A program made the position numbers and the translations under genes. DNA of 64,000 nucleotides from Muraenolepis orangiensis (lineage: Eukaryota > Chordata > Actinopteri > Gadiformes > Muraenolepididae), in the NCBI GenBank assembly GCA_027704905.1, contig CM051005.1, forward strand, positions 24,274,203 through 24,338,202, written 5' to 3'. Positions within the stretch are counted from its first letter, which is position 1; each line of letters opens with the position of its first letter. Shown piece by piece: positions 11,605 through 24,721 of this stretch. The notes beneath the pieces were generated by a model that saw only the letters and a list, made by a program, of their open reading frames with translations, did no database searches and was not told where the DNA came from.

Positions 11605-11705
11605 ACAAGGTTCATACTGCAGGAAGGGAATGGGGGAGTAAGCGTTCCAATGTACTTGTTGCATATGGCCAATAAATATCTTGCATCTTGTACATTGTAC
11701 ATGTG
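11605..11705 (+). repeat. LINE 3' tail fragment
   Basis: Contains GGGAATGGGGGAGTAAG, then a block ending GGCCAATAAATATCTTG. It matches the ends at 115-200 (minus), 29762-29822, 30838-30905, 31615-31692 and 57230-57317. Confidence 0.65.
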
Positions 11706-12121
11706 GAGGACTTCCATATACGAATACCATGGAAGCTGCGCGAACGCAATCAATATGCTGTGTATGAGATTTTTGAGATCTTTGACATATTTTCCTTTCC
11801 TATGTGTTATTGTTGCAAAAGTCGTCCGTCCCCCCCACGCCCCCCCCTCGCCCGCCTGCCATCTCTCTCCATCTCTCTCCATCTCTCTCTTCTCTTTCTT
11901 CCTCCGTCTTCAGAATCAATAATGTAGCAGGGCTGCATGTGCCCCCCCGCACCGACAGACGGACGGACGTCTGATTGATGGCCCTGACAACACCGGCTGG
12001 AAGGGGGCCAGTGTTGGAATCAAACATCACATCATTGTTATTCTGATGTTGTGTGTGGACAAGGAGTGTGTGTGGGGTGTGTTAGTGTCTTTGTTTTTGT
12101 GTGGTGCGTTTAACACTTTTT

Positions 12122-12178
12122 TTTAGAGGGACGGTCGGGGAGGGAGGGGGGAGGGGGGGGAGGGGTGGGGGCGGGTGA
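12122..12178 (+). other. G-rich tract with G-quadruplex potential
   Basis: Many G runs of 4-9 separated by single A or T or short spacers over about 55 bp, on the + strand. This fits the usual G3+N1-7 quadruplex pattern several times over. Role unknown. Confidence 0.5.
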
Positions 12179-12436
12179 TACATGCTTGTAGGAAGCCTTT
12201 TCCAAAGAGAATCCATTGCAGTACAAGCATTTTGTATAATTTAATGGGGTTCACTCGTCTTGTTCTCAAGGAAAAAAGCTAATATTGAGGGAGCATAAAT
12301 GCAGCCGGGGAGCTTAAAGAAACACTATTCAATAGTCAATATTGTGTCAGTCAAGAGAACAAAGTAAGAGCCAAACTTTTAATTGGCAGCACTTGAGTTG
12401 CTAAGAAAGAAATGTTTGTTTTTTTCTTCCATGCAG

Positions 12437-12587
12437 TCCTCGACAGGAGGGAGACGCTAACTTCTGCTATGCTGCTTCCTTAGCATGCAGAAAACCCACC
12501 GACATGAAGGGGAAGTGCTACCATACCATCTACCATGAAACACATCAGGATGAAGCGTGGATGCACGTTAATGATTATAATGAATGA
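12437..12587 (+). CDS. candidate terminal coding exon, weak
   Basis: A strong-looking acceptor (a long T-rich tract ending CCATGCAG at 12436) is followed by 49 open codons ending in TGA at 12585-12587. The frame reads PRQEGDANFCYAAS at its start and is Cys/His containing. I do not recognise the protein, see no partner exon with matching phase, and no polyadenylation hexamer close by. An open frame of this length has a fair chance of arising randomly. Confidence 0.15.
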
Positions 12588-12836
12588 CAGGACAGAATAC
12601 ATGAATTATTGATATATACTGACAGTTTTATGCACTCATTTTATCATGCCGACCTTCGTTCTCTGTTGCCAGTGTGTAAAAATACAAAAATATTGTAATG
12701 GTAAATCTGTCAATTTTCCGACATCTTGCAAATACATTATATTGAATTGCTGGACAAGTATTTTGGCAAAGTTTGGAGCACGATACATCATTAAACAGTC
12801 AAAAGTCATGTTGTTGATAGGCTGTCTACTGGTTTA

Positions 12837-13258
12837 TACCTGTCCAGGAGACAGTATGAGTCCTGTGTGTCTAGTGGTGTAGACCTGCCCAGGAGACGGT
12901 ATGAGTCCTGTGTGTCTAGTGGTGTAGACCTGCCCAGGAGACGGTATGAGTCCTGTGTGTCTAGCGGTGTAGACCTGCCCAGGAGACGGTATGAGTCCTG
13001 TGTGTCTAGTGGTGTAGACCTGCCCAGGAGACAGTATGAGTCCTGTGTGTCTAGTGGTGTAGACCTGCCCAGGAGACGGTATGAGTCCTGTGTGTCTAGT
13101 GGTGTAGACCTGCCCAGGAGACGGTATGAGTCCTGTGTGTCTAGTGGTGTAGACCTGCCCAGGAGACGGTATGAGTCCTGTGTGTCTAGTGGTGTAGACC
13201 TGCCCAGGAGACGGTATGAGTCCTGTGTGTCTAGTGGTGTAGACCTGCCCAGGAGACG
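12837..13258. repeat. 45-bp minisatellite, about 9 units
   Basis: Units contain TAGACCTGCCCAGGAGACGG then TATGAGTCCTGTGTGTC. The period of 45 bp is divisible by three and has no stop in several frames, so overlapping open frames of 144-170 codons with 15-residue repeats appear on both strands. I treat these as artefacts. Confidence 0.95.
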
Positions 13259-13259
13259 T

Positions 13260-14340
13260 GGCTTCCAAGTGAAACCATCAGGCAGCAGCACTCCTCTCTA
13301 CAGAGCAATTAATATCAATATTTTTACACATTCTGCAAATTACAACATACCTTGCCCTGCCCTAAACAATACTAACTAACTAAAACACAATATTACTGGA
13401 TACACTTTCTTACATACATTTCTTAATGGATTTCACATTCAAATTGGTGTTTAGAAGAGCGAGTACTTACTGAGATTTGGATTGTGTATTCTTTCATCAT
13501 TTGTTTGTGTTTCTTGCATCCTTAATGATCAATTCTCGCCCAAAAGATCTTTAAAATACAACCAGTAAAACCTTGAATTCTGTATTAAATTTGGTATGTA
13601 GAAAATGACAAACAAATCTACTTTCAACAAGAAACAAGGTTATGTGGATGGTCGTTAGAAGGTCACCATCTCAAAAGCTCTGACTACTGCACAACCACAG
13701 ATGAACCATTACGATGCAGTGTGTTTTGATGAGAGGCGACTCGGCGACTAGTCGACTATTCTGTGAGACCCCCCCTAGTGTATGGTCAATATTGAATGAT
13801 TTTTGTTTGTTAGTTTTGATTGATTTTCATTGTGCCCTTGTGTCTCTCTTATTACAGATTTAATCACTTGCTATTGTCAGAAGAAAAATAAATAGCATTC
13901 CATAGCCTCTAATTTTCGAATATCCCGGACAAATATTTGGTTCTTTATAGCCTCTTTGTTGCTAAATGTTTTGCTGCTCTGCAAATTGCATTAAAGCAAT
14001 TCACATAATCTAAATTCCAGTGAAGCGTCCCATTTAATAGAAGAAAATGGCAAAAATGGCTAATTTAGAAGGCCGAAATTGTTGGAGGCATTGCTAGAAC
14101 CCGCTTCTAAACTAGAATTAACCAATTTGGTGTTATTTTTGCTTTTCATCAAATCAAAGTGATAAAAAGTTTACTTATATACAAAAGCTTCCTAGCTAAA
14201 AAAAAAAGTCTAGTTAAGACAAAAGATGAATACGTATTACATTAATACAACATAATGTAGTTGTTTGGATACACTCAACAGACATAGGGCAGGGCACAGC
14301 AGACAGAATGTGATATAGACACAATCAAGACTTTATATGT
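13260..14340. other. no recognised feature
   Basis: AT-rich DNA without supported exons. A short run of CG-containing sequence near 13735-13760 has no assignment. Confidence 0.4.
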
Positions 14341-14342
14341 TC

Positions 14343-14405
14343 ATCACTGGTAGTTTAGTGGTAAAGCAAAATGCCTTGAAGCAGAGATTTGGGGTTTGGA
14401 TTCTT
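14343..14405 (+). repeat. tRNA-like SINE fragment, degraded
   Basis: GGTAGTTTAGTGG resembles a pol III A box and GGGTTTGGATTC a B box about 35 nt later. No intact cloverleaf, so a relic at best. Confidence 0.3.
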
Positions 14406-14463
14406 TTCACGTCTTATTCAATTATAAGTACGGTTTTCATGATAGTATGGGTAATGATTGATT

Positions 14464-14565
14464 AGATTAGATTAGATTAGATTCGATTAGATTCAAATGT
14501 ATTGTCATTGCACATCACAAGTACAGTACAGCGAAAATAATTTAGATTGAGATGCAGTTTGACCA
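14464..14565 (-). repeat. L2-type LINE 3' end with (TAATC)n tail
   Basis: A (GATTA)n run is followed by TTGTCATTGCACATCACAAG and GTACAGTACAGCG. The same 3' end, better preserved, is at 20884-21030 (minus) and 38100-38275 (plus). The tail marks the element's orientation as minus. Confidence 0.7.
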
Positions 14566-14574
14566 ATGGTCAAG

Positions 14575-14756
14575 GCAGGCGAGAAGGCGGGACACAAGGA
14601 CAGATGTCAAAGTAATGTAAAGGTGATGCGACTGTTGGAAGCAAAAGCCGAATCCCGGGCCTTTTTGGCGATTTTAGAAATCCCGGCTGGACGCATTTTA
14701 TAGGTCCCAAAAAGAGGACATGTCTGGGAAAAAGAGGACGTCTAGTCACCCTAGAA
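14575..14756. mobile_element. DNA-transposon terminal fragment
   Basis: Read on the minus strand it begins TAGGGTGACTAGACGTCC and continues CTTTTTCCCAGACATGTCC. This is a terminal motif I recognise from widespread vertebrate class II elements. No transposase and no opposite end were found. Confidence 0.45.
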
Positions 14757-15050
14757 AAAAAAAATAGTAATAGCTTTATATGCAGTGTGTATCTAGGCCA
14801 AATGTATTTCTTCCCCAAATGAATGCAACGTGCTTCAGTATTTTCGAACATTTCCGGAAAATAACCTCACATTGTGCTGCAGTCGAGTGGCTGCTTGAGT
14901 GACAGCCCAAGTGCCACAGTAGTAATGGAACGGCCCAGCAGGCCACTGAACACAGCAGCAGACCCATGTAGGCAGGCTCCGGAGAGAGATGGGTGAATGT
15001 GCATGTCACGTCTCAAAGACAATGATGCTGGTATAACCTGCAATCATGCT
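14757..15050. other. no recognised feature
   Basis: Single-copy-looking DNA with no supported exon. Confidence 0.4.
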
Positions 15051-15052
15051 AA

Positions 15053-15086
15053 TACACACACACGGACACACACACGGACACACACA

Positions 15087-15136
<50 letters not shown>

Positions 15137-15159
15137 GACACAGACATACACACACACAG
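15053..15159. repeat. (CA)n microsatellite with CGGA interruptions
   Basis: CA repeats with ACACGGAC variants on the left side and a purer core near 15081-15134. Confidence 0.95.
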
Positions 15160-15364
15160 ACTCCTGTGTTTACATGTGCAAAACCATAGGGCAAAAATAA
15201 ATATACATACACATACCACGAAAATCAATCCTAGTGTGGTCAGGCGTAGTGTGGTCAGGCCTTTGTAATATTGTGCTTGCAGAGCTGCTCTTTCCAATGT
15301 CTTTCAACAAGGTGAAGCTTGCCATGGTGCAGGCGTCTTCTTTTAACAACAACATCTTATGGAG

Positions 15365-15592
15365 ACAGTTGGAACAACAACCCTAGATAACTGGTGCTAC
15401 ATGACTAGAGAACACCAGTTGGAACAACAGCCATAGAGAACTGGGGCTACATGACTAGAGAACAACAGTTAAAAGATCAGCCCTAGAGAACTGGGGCTAC
15501 ATGACCAGAGAACAACAGTTGGAACAACAGCCCTAGAGAACTGGTGCTACATGACCAGAGAACAACAGTTGGAACAACAACCATAGAGGACT
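15365..15592. repeat. 50-bp minisatellite, about 4.5 units
   Basis: Units contain CTGGTGCTACATGACCAGAG and AACAACAGTTGGAACAACAG. It is the reverse complement of the array at 1-93. Confidence 0.92.
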
Positions 15593-16018
15593 GCTTTAAT
15601 GAACAGGCTTTTAATGTTTTATCATTCAAACCATAATACCCCACTGGACCAAAGTATATTCAAGATGTGTATACATATTTGTTTACAAAATGTAAGCATT
15701 TTACTGATGTTCGTTTTTTGCTTCAATTTACTGTCTTTGGGAAGTTTGATTTTTTTTTGTAAAGTAATAGTGATTCATTCTCAATTTTTCTGGATTATTT
15801 TTTCAATATTAAGAACCTGTCAGGACTCAAACAACTTCCTCACACCAGGTGTCCCAACTCTGACAGAACATTAAGTATATTTATCATGACCTTCCTTACT
15901 GCCACCAGATGCATCTTTAACAGCGCTGGTAAAAGCCCAGCTGCTCCAGCAACTGCATCTGTAAAAACTGGCTCCTCTTTTAAAACAACTGCTCAGGGAT
16001 GCTTTGAGACTGATGATC
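15593..16018. other. unassigned sequence left of the (TCA)n block
   Basis: An open frame starting at 15886 enters the triplet array and gives a 520-codon poly-Ser/Ile/His frame. Only the first 45 codons are non-repetitive and they resemble nothing known to me, so no gene is called. Confidence 0.4.
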
Positions 16019-17432
<1,414 letters not shown>

Positions 17433-17932
17433 AACATGTTGCTGTTGATCCGTCAAAGGGCTGGACACACAAACCCTGCCCAGCCCAGTGTTGCTAGGGA
17501 TGTGTAGCATTGTAACTAGGTTGGTCATCATGTTGACATCATGGCAAAGGAGCCTTTAGGTGGTTGCAGTTTGAGGAACATTGCTTGCTCGTTTCGGAAG
17601 AATTACTAAAATGAAATAATAGGAAAAAAGCTTAACTCTGATGATGATCTACAGCCCTTCACGGTCCACCACTACTGTGTCTTCTGACTCCAAAATGATC
17701 AATATGATTATTATGCTTATTATTTGTTAGGCGTATCCTTGAAACTTTGAAAACATTAGGAAGAGCTGTATAACTGCTTTTGGATATGCCTGTATTGAAA
17801 TATAAGGGTTTTGATTACGGGAAAAAAAACTATGACTTTGTCCACTTGGATGTCCTTTGATATGAGGCAATATCCAGTAAAGAAAATAACATTTCCTCTC
17901 TCTCTGTTTTCACTTAATTCCATTTTTTTCAG

Positions 17933-17987
17933 GAACAAGAAGTGATAAAGGATGGGCTGATGCAAACTAGAGCAATGGCCGAACCCA
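17933..17987 (+). CDS. candidate internal exon (55 bp), weak
   Basis: A very good polypyrimidine tract and TTTTTTTCAG acceptor end at 17932, and GTGAGT donor begins at 17988. The 55 nt between are open in the frame starting EQEVIKDGLM and have a credible soluble-protein composition. No upstream or downstream partner exon was found within the window, so this could be an exon of a gene with very long introns, a non-coding RNA exon, or chance. Confidence 0.25.
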
Positions 17988-18407
17988 GTGAGTGTCATGA
18001 AATGCCTTGGAGGTGTGCACTATCTCCCAGGATTCAGAAGGACCTAGTGACCAGGATGCTTAGCTGAGCAGAAGTTAGGATTGTACTATTGGCTATTTGT
18101 CACCACATGAAAAAGCAAATAGTACAAGTAGTATAATATTCATTATGCAAATTCAACTGGTTTTCAGGAACATATCTTAACCTTGGCTACAAGATATACT
18201 CTGTAACGTGTAACTTTAGTATCTCCGATGGCGGTCCCATTGCATTAATGCCACTGTAGTAGAACTATTAGTAGAACTACAATAGTTGTAATTCTACTGT
18301 ATTACACAGTATAATAACAGTTAAACAGAAGTGTGCTTTAAACATAAAACCAAGAACATGAAAATGTGTGATTGGTTCAAACCAATGCCCACTTATGCTG
18401 TACTGTG

Positions 18408-18431
18408 TTTCTCCAACAGTTGTTGGAGAAA
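18408..18431. repeat. perfect 11-bp inverted repeat with 2-nt spacer
   Basis: TTTCTCCAACA, GT, then TGTTGGAGAAA. No larger terminal repeat context was found. Confidence 0.8.
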
Positions 18432-19361
18432 TCGTTGTTGGTATCGAATTTTAGACCTTTTGGGACCATGTGCAAATTCTAATCTGTGATATACAAAATA
18501 AAGATTGACACAAAGTCAAGAATGCAACCTAATAGTGATTCCAAGAGCCCAGGTTATGAAAATCAACATCCCAAAAATACATTGCATTATCAAGTACGTT
18601 ATGGCCAACTGATTCAACAATCAAGTGCAAATTGAGCACTTGTGCCACAATTTTCCTCCAGTTTGCTAGAGATAAAATACATAATTGGAATTCAATTACA
18701 ATCACAGTGATTTGAATGAATGTGTGTATTATTTGTTTCAATGTGCATGAGTGTATGGAGCATGTATGGAGCTGAAGTTGCAAATGTAGAAATCCAATAG
18801 TCAGTTCCATTCATTTTTACAAAACTCCCTGCCACTCTGAGGGTCATCTAGTCCTTTCAGAGTAACAGGATTCAAGAGGTGAAGGCAAGGTGATGACAGC
18901 CACCGTCATGGAGCTGAAAGCATAGGTAGAGATTTCAATAGCTAGCAGCAACAGACGACAGCATTTATGTGCAAATCGCCGCGTGGCTTTGAGACGCCCG
19001 CACACTTGGTTTCTGTGTGACTGAATGAAAGCAACTACCGCCGTTTTTAGAGGTATTTTCTAAACGGCAGTTAGAAACAGTCTTGCAAGCTGCATAGCTT
19101 ATCTTATTGTATGAGTTCATTTTTTGGGGGGGGTAGCAGTGACAGGGTTGGTGCCTTCAAGTCACCAAGCTATTTAATCACCTGTCATCTGAAACACATT
19201 TCAGGTGCTAAGGGAAAAAACTGAGAAAGAAAGGTGTGTCGCCAGGCAAAATCAGTTGTGAATGCACATTTACAACATCAGCCTTAATATTAAAGGTGTA
19301 GGAAAATCCCTCAGTATCCTGCAAAAAAATAGATGTGAGCAGCGGTCGAGATGGATAGGGT

Positions 19362-20522
19362 ACAGGGGGGGGAGGGGTAGGGTAATGAGGAGGTGGTAGG
19401 GTAATGAGGAGGTAATGAGGAGGTGGTAGGGTAATGAGGAGGTGGTAGGGTAATGAGGAGGTGGTAGGGCAATGAGGAGGTGGTAGGGTAATGAGGATGT
19501 GGTAGGGTAATGAGGAGGTGGAAGGGTAATGAGGAGGTGGAAGGGTAATGAGGAGGTGGTAGGGTAATACGGATGGGGTGGTAGGGTAATGAGGAGGTGG
19601 TAGGGTAATGAGGAGGTGGTAGGGCAATGAGGAGGTGGTAGGGTAATGAGGAGGTGATAGGGTAATGAGGAGGTGGAAGGGTAATGAGGAGGTGGAAGGG
19701 TAATGAGGAGGTGGTAGGGTAATGAGGAGGTGGTAGGGTAATGAGGAGGTGAAAGGGTAATGAGGAGGTGGTAGGGTAATAAGGATGGAGGTGGTAGGGT
19801 AATGAGAAGGTGGAAGGGTAATGAGGAGGTGGTATGGTAATGAGGAGGTGGTAGGGCAATGAGGAGGTGGAAGGGCAATGAGGAGGTGGTAGGGCAATGA
19901 GGAGGTGGTAAGGTAATGAGGAGGTGGTAGGGTAATGAAGGATGGAGGTGGTAGGGTAATGAGGAGGTGGTAGGGTAATGAGGAGGTGGTAGGGTAATGA
20001 GGAGGTGGTAGGTAATGAGGAGGTGGTAGGGTAATGAGGAGGTGGTAGGGTAATGAGGAGGTGGAAGGGTAATGAGGAGGTGGTAGGGTAATGAGGAGGT
20101 GGTAGGGCAATGAGGAGGTGGTAGGGTAATGAGGAGGTGGTAGGGCAATGAGGAGGTGGTAGGGTAATGAGGAGGTGGTAGGGTAATGAGGAGGTGGTAG
20201 GGTAATGAGGAGGTGGTAGGGTAATGAGGAGGTGGTAGGGTAATGAGGAGGTGATAGGGTAATGAGGAGGTGGAAGGGTAATGAGGAGGTGGAAGGGTAA
20301 TGAGGAGGTGGTAGGGTAATGAGGAGGTGGTAGGGTAATAAGGATGGAGGTGGTAGGGTAATGAGGAGGTGGTAGGGTAATGAGAAGGTGGAAGGGTAAT
20401 GAGGAGGTGGTAAGGTAATGAGGAGGTGGAAGGGTAATGAGGAGGTGGTAGGGTAATAAGGATGGAGGTGGTAGGGTAATGAGGGGGTGGTAGGGTAATA
20501 AGGATGGGGGTGGTAGGGTAGG
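19362..20522. repeat. 19-bp minisatellite, about 60 units
   Basis: The consensus is TAGGGTAATGAGGAGGTGG with variants (AAGG, GGCAATG, GATGGAGG). On the minus strand no frame of the unit has a stop and 19 is not divisible by three. The reading frame therefore rotates through all three phases and gives overlapping open frames of 469, 419 and 182 codons made of one 19-residue Pro/Tyr/Leu-rich repeat. I reject these as genes. Confidence 0.96.
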
Positions 20523-20883
20523 GCTTCATTGATCAATTGAAAAAGACTACAAAAGTCATAACTATTCTTGATCAATTGGTTTGATATAATCGTCGAATGT
20601 CTGCCACGTCTAATCATATATATTTTAACTTCTTCAATTTATTCTAGCGCCATCACAAACAAAACAGTACACATCAACGTCTGATCCAATGACGTTTTTA
20701 TTTTCAACCTCAGAAATTGAAATTCAGCAGAAATTCAGCAGAAATCCACATATGTGCGACACAGAAATGCAGAAATCGTGTTATATCATTGTTAGTATAT
20801 CATTGTCTGCTATCACAAGCAACAGCTGTATATCAGTAAACATCTCTTAAAAAACGTGTTTAGTGTTTCTTGCACCTTTAAAT
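20523..20883. other. no recognised feature
   Basis: Contains a small tandem duplication (GAAATTCAGCA twice near 20715-20745). Nothing else seen. Confidence 0.4.
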
Positions 20884-21030
20884 TAGATTACATTACATTA
20901 GATTAGATTCAAATTCATTGTCATTGCACAGCACAAGTACAGTACAGCACAAATAATTTGGCATCTAACCAGAGTGCAAATGTTGCAGTAAAGTGCATAG
21001 TAATATATAATGTACAGTTTACAGTTGCTA
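20884..21030 (-). repeat. L2-type LINE 3' end
   Basis: (ATTAGATTAC)-type tail, then CATTGTCATTGCACAGCAC, GTACAGTACAGCAC and GGCATCTAACCAGAGTGC. It matches 38100-38275 on the opposite strand over about 120 bp. Confidence 0.75.
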
Positions 21031-21104
21031 AAAGACAGTCTACTAGGTATAACAACAGCTATAAGATTACTTATATAGTATGTATGAGATATGTGCATAA
21101 TAAT

Positions 21105-21107
21105 AGG

Positions 21108-21150
<43 letters not shown>
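21105..21150. repeat. (TA)n microsatellite
   Basis: Alternating TA with one ACAT interruption. Confidence 0.9.
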
Positions 21151-21157
<7 letters not shown>

Positions 21158-21274
21158 CAGATATACAAGTATTTAACAGGTAGTGTTTAGGGGTATGCAA
21201 TTATGGGAAAAAAATAGATAAATATATATAAATACGTCAAGGAGAACTGGATGGGTGAATAACAACAGACGATG

Positions 21275-21622
21275 TGGTGGTGGGGGGGGGGGGGGGGGTT
21301 ACCAGCGGAGATGTGCTGCCTTCTTCTGCTTCTTTGTAATTCTACAGTAGTAACGTTCCGCCTGTCATCCTGACAACCAAACAGTCTCCGCTGATCAGTG
21401 TTGACTGAAAGGTCAGTCCAATGAGCAGAGCCAAGTAGGAAGGACTATGTCGCCAGCCAATGGGAATATGCAGAGGTCCTGCAGAAACGTAAACGGGTTT
21501 GTTATTCACATACACTAATGGGAGTGTAGGCCTGGGAGCAAACTCACCCCTATTAGATGATTGAGATTAGATTTAGTGGATTAGATAAACACTAGAGGGG
21601 GTGGGGGGGGGGGGGGGGGGGG
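21275..21622. repeat. two poly-G tracts in unassigned DNA
   Basis: G runs near 21280-21298 and 21603-21622 flank sequence with no recognised gene. Confidence 0.7.
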
Positions 21623-22575
21623 TCAAGAAGTTCTTCTTGAAAGTAAACAACCAAAGGTCAGTCAGACAGGAATTATATGTAATATAATATGTCATGTTGC
21701 AAAACCATGTCCTCTGTTTGGATTGTTGTTATTATTGTTAATACTGTTGCATACAATAGAAGAAGGAATTCACCGTGTGAGTTTAAAACACAATATGACA
21801 CATATAGCGCCTGTAGAACTTGTTGTGGGGGACAAACCCGGCGTCACCTCCTGTCAGTAACATCTAAAAGCAGTGCAGAACATGGATGGAACGACCACGC
21901 AGGTCAGCACCAGGCCGGTAACAATAAGAGACCAGACAGCAGGACAAAAAGAGGGTATGCTCCTTTTCCATTAAATGTGGTCCTTTCATAGAAGAGGCGT
22001 TTTTTTATTTTGGAAATGGACCAGAAGAAGAAAAGCGAGGGCATGACCTTGATGATGAATCTGATCCGGTGACCGTGTCTTCTTCATTTCTTCTCTCTCC
22101 CTTTCAGCTGCTAACCCGTTTGTACAAGATGCCGGTTACCATGTTGCAGCACACTTCATCTTAATCCTGCACGATTGGGGGGTTGAAACAAAGTTAGCTT
22201 TGAATGGGAAGGTTTCAGTGTGGCAGAGCACGTATAAACAAAAGCCTTGCTCCCGCTCCTTGGGCTTCTCTGACAGGCGATGATGCTACGTGTCAACTCC
22301 TGAGAGGTGGAGGTTTGCTCAGACACGGACAGCCGAGGCTGTCCGACAGACATCTCATCTTAAGCCCCGTCCGCAGTGTGCCCTTTCCTCACCTGCTGCC
22401 CAATGACTGATTACAATGACAAAAGAGGCTAGGGCCCGAGCCTGTCACACGCTGCAGTAGGAATCCATCCATCCACCACCTGAAGACATCTGCTGCTGGA
22501 TCACAGCGAGGTGGTACAGCACCACGACAACAACAACACCTTCAACGCACACACCGTGAGGGAAATGCCATTGGA
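21623..22575. other. no established gene
   Basis: A T/C-rich acceptor-like site CCCTTTCAG ends near 22107 on the + strand. It is followed by a moderately long open frame, without recognisable protein similarity, donor or partner. I leave it uncalled. Confidence 0.35.
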
Positions 22576-22578
22576 GGC

Positions 22579-22762
22579 AAACACACATACACACGCGCAC
22601 ATACACATACACACATACACACATACACACATACACACGCGCACATACACACATACACACATACACACATACACACATACACACATACACACGCGCACAT
22701 ACACACATACACACATACACACATACACACATACACACAAACACACATACACACGCGCACAT
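22579..22762. repeat. (CACACATA)n / CA-rich array
   Basis: ACACAT-type units with ACACGCGCAC blocks spaced at about 60 bp, so it is a higher-order repeat. Poly-CV frames are artefacts. Confidence 0.92.
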
Positions 22763-22769
22763 AAAACCA

Positions 22770-23345
22770 AATCCAACAAAAATGTAAACTAAAAGCTTTT
22801 GCCGCACACATATTTGACCGGGGTCACAATTTCAAGCGGTGCAACAAATTAAAAGGATTTTTTTTGCACAGTTGGATTGCCATTAAAATCGCTGGCAAAC
22901 TTTTGACGAATGAACTTAAATGGACTGAGGGCTGAGTGTCTCCCTGGCAGGAGGGGACGCTGGTACTGTGGTCATTTGGACTCACTTCACTGTGACCACG
23001 CCGGGGTTTTTTTGGCACTGTTGTTGGCCGCAATTTTCATTCTTCATTTTAATTTTCTAAAAGAATAATTATTATACATATGTGTACATGTGTATATCTT
23101 ATTATAAGATACACTTAATTATATTTTATATCATCACACCTATATATAAAAGTTATATGAACTATTAATATATATAAATATATATATATATTTATATAAA
23201 ATGTATATGCATGGCTTGTATGTAGTCTTTTATATAGTATGTGTGTTATATAGTCTGAAATGTAACACAGAGTTTATTTCACCGAAAAATCAACCCATAC
23301 CCAAAATCTACTCCTGGGGATTTTTGACCTATGCAATACCTTGGC
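22770..23345. other. no recognised feature
   Basis: AT-rich, with TATATA runs near 23150-23200. Confidence 0.4.
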
Positions 23346-23348
23346 ACT

Positions 23349-23354
23349 CCCCCC

Positions 23355-23413
<59 letters not shown>

Positions 23414-23414
23414 G

Positions 23415-23449
<35 letters not shown>

Positions 23450-23458
23450 GCACGCATG

Positions 23459-23502
<44 letters not shown>

Positions 23503-23516
23503 CACACACACACACA
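23349..23516. repeat. poly-C then (CA)n/(CACG)n microsatellite
   Basis: About 22 C residues followed by CA repeats with CACGCACG blocks. Confidence 0.95.
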
Positions 23517-23737
23517 ATGATATCTGATAGGAATAAATGAGGAGCTTGAAGCTTGCAGAGCGTCTGTTCCGTAGCCGTCGGGGTGAACAGATCCCAGGGT
23601 AAGCTTCTTGGCACATAAATGAACCGTGGGCTTTTTCTAATTGACCCCTTGGTGACTTGGAAGCAGTCCAAGTAAATGTGATCTGCTGCCTACATGGTTT
23701 GACTTGGCTTGTGTTTCGGTAGCTAACAGAGAGCCGA

Positions 23738-23770
<33 letters not shown>

Positions 23771-24720
23771 TCCCTGCAACACCAAGGTCGTCGTTAGCTC
23801 GGTCCATGTTTTAAGGACGGTTGCCCCCCCCCGGCCGTAGGCCAGTATCCTACGCGGCAGCTAGTTTTCAGTGACTTCAGTGGCCACAGACTGTGATGCT
23901 CAGCCAGCCCAGATGCTCTGACTTGAGTAAAACAATACATTGCTCTTTCTCTCTGCCAGAACAGCAGAGCAGATTGTAGCACGTTGCGATGCTGATGCTG
24001 ATATAATTGCAGTGCACATCTCAACGCTTGATCCGTTAGGCTAGTACGACTTTGTTTAGCTTAAAAGAGTTGCATACAAAGTGTCTACACAATGTTTTGC
24101 TTCCCAATGTGAAGCTGCCAACGTCTGCTTGTCTTCTGGTGGTGATGATATTGTGTATATCATCCAGTGAAATCATATTCGGTAAATATACGTAGCAATC
24201 AGACAAAACAGCAGCTAAATTGAAGGATGTTCACGTTGCAAATTCCACCATTAACTTAGGATATTATATCCCATCAAATACATCCCATTAAATGTGTAAG
24301 TAAGTAAATTAACTATCAAAACAATCAAAATATTTTAGATAACACCAACTCTCAATCTCGTTTCCACTGTGACTGTAACAACTCAACTCTGGCCGGTACG
24401 GTGGATCAATTGAATTCAACCATTTACAAACATTCGGAAATTTCATCTGATTATTAGCTGTCATGCTAATGTCTGTGGCCAAACAAGCTAGCCGTTCAAC
24501 ACACATTCAAGGCAACAAGCAATGACGTACAGCGCTGTAGAGGTTTGATGATTTGAACTCAATAGCTGCTGACCAGACATCAATCCACATGGAGCAACAT
24601 CAGTGATAATGAAATGCACACATTCACATCGATGGATAACCTGGATAAAACTTTGTGAATAAAAGAATGGCTAACATTTATTTTTTTATCCAACAAATAA
24701 ATACATGGATTACCCTAACC
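23517..24720. other. unassigned; short (CTG)n at 23738-23772
   Basis: A CTG triplet run with one TTC interruption is the only structured element. No gene recognised. Confidence 0.4.
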
Positions 24721-24721
24721 C

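Larger units (their letters stand above)
17466..19360. other. mostly unassigned, with one candidate exon
   Basis: Apart from the candidate exon at 17933-17987 and the palindrome at 18408-18431, no gene or repeat family was recognised. Confidence 0.4.

Noticed and set aside
12806..13379. 161- and 170-codon frames with 15-residue repeats on both strands
   Set aside because: The 45-bp unit is divisible by three and stop-free. No start context or splice signals support a gene.
19208..20617. 469- and 419-codon minus frames with Pro/Tyr/Leu repeats
   Set aside because: They are products of the stop-free 19-bp minisatellite; overlapping frames give the same peptide, so no coding selection is implied.
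22108..22290. possible + strand exon after a CCCTTTCAG acceptor
   Set aside because: One frame is open for about 58 codons but shows no recognisable similarity, no partner exon and no donor, so support is too thin.
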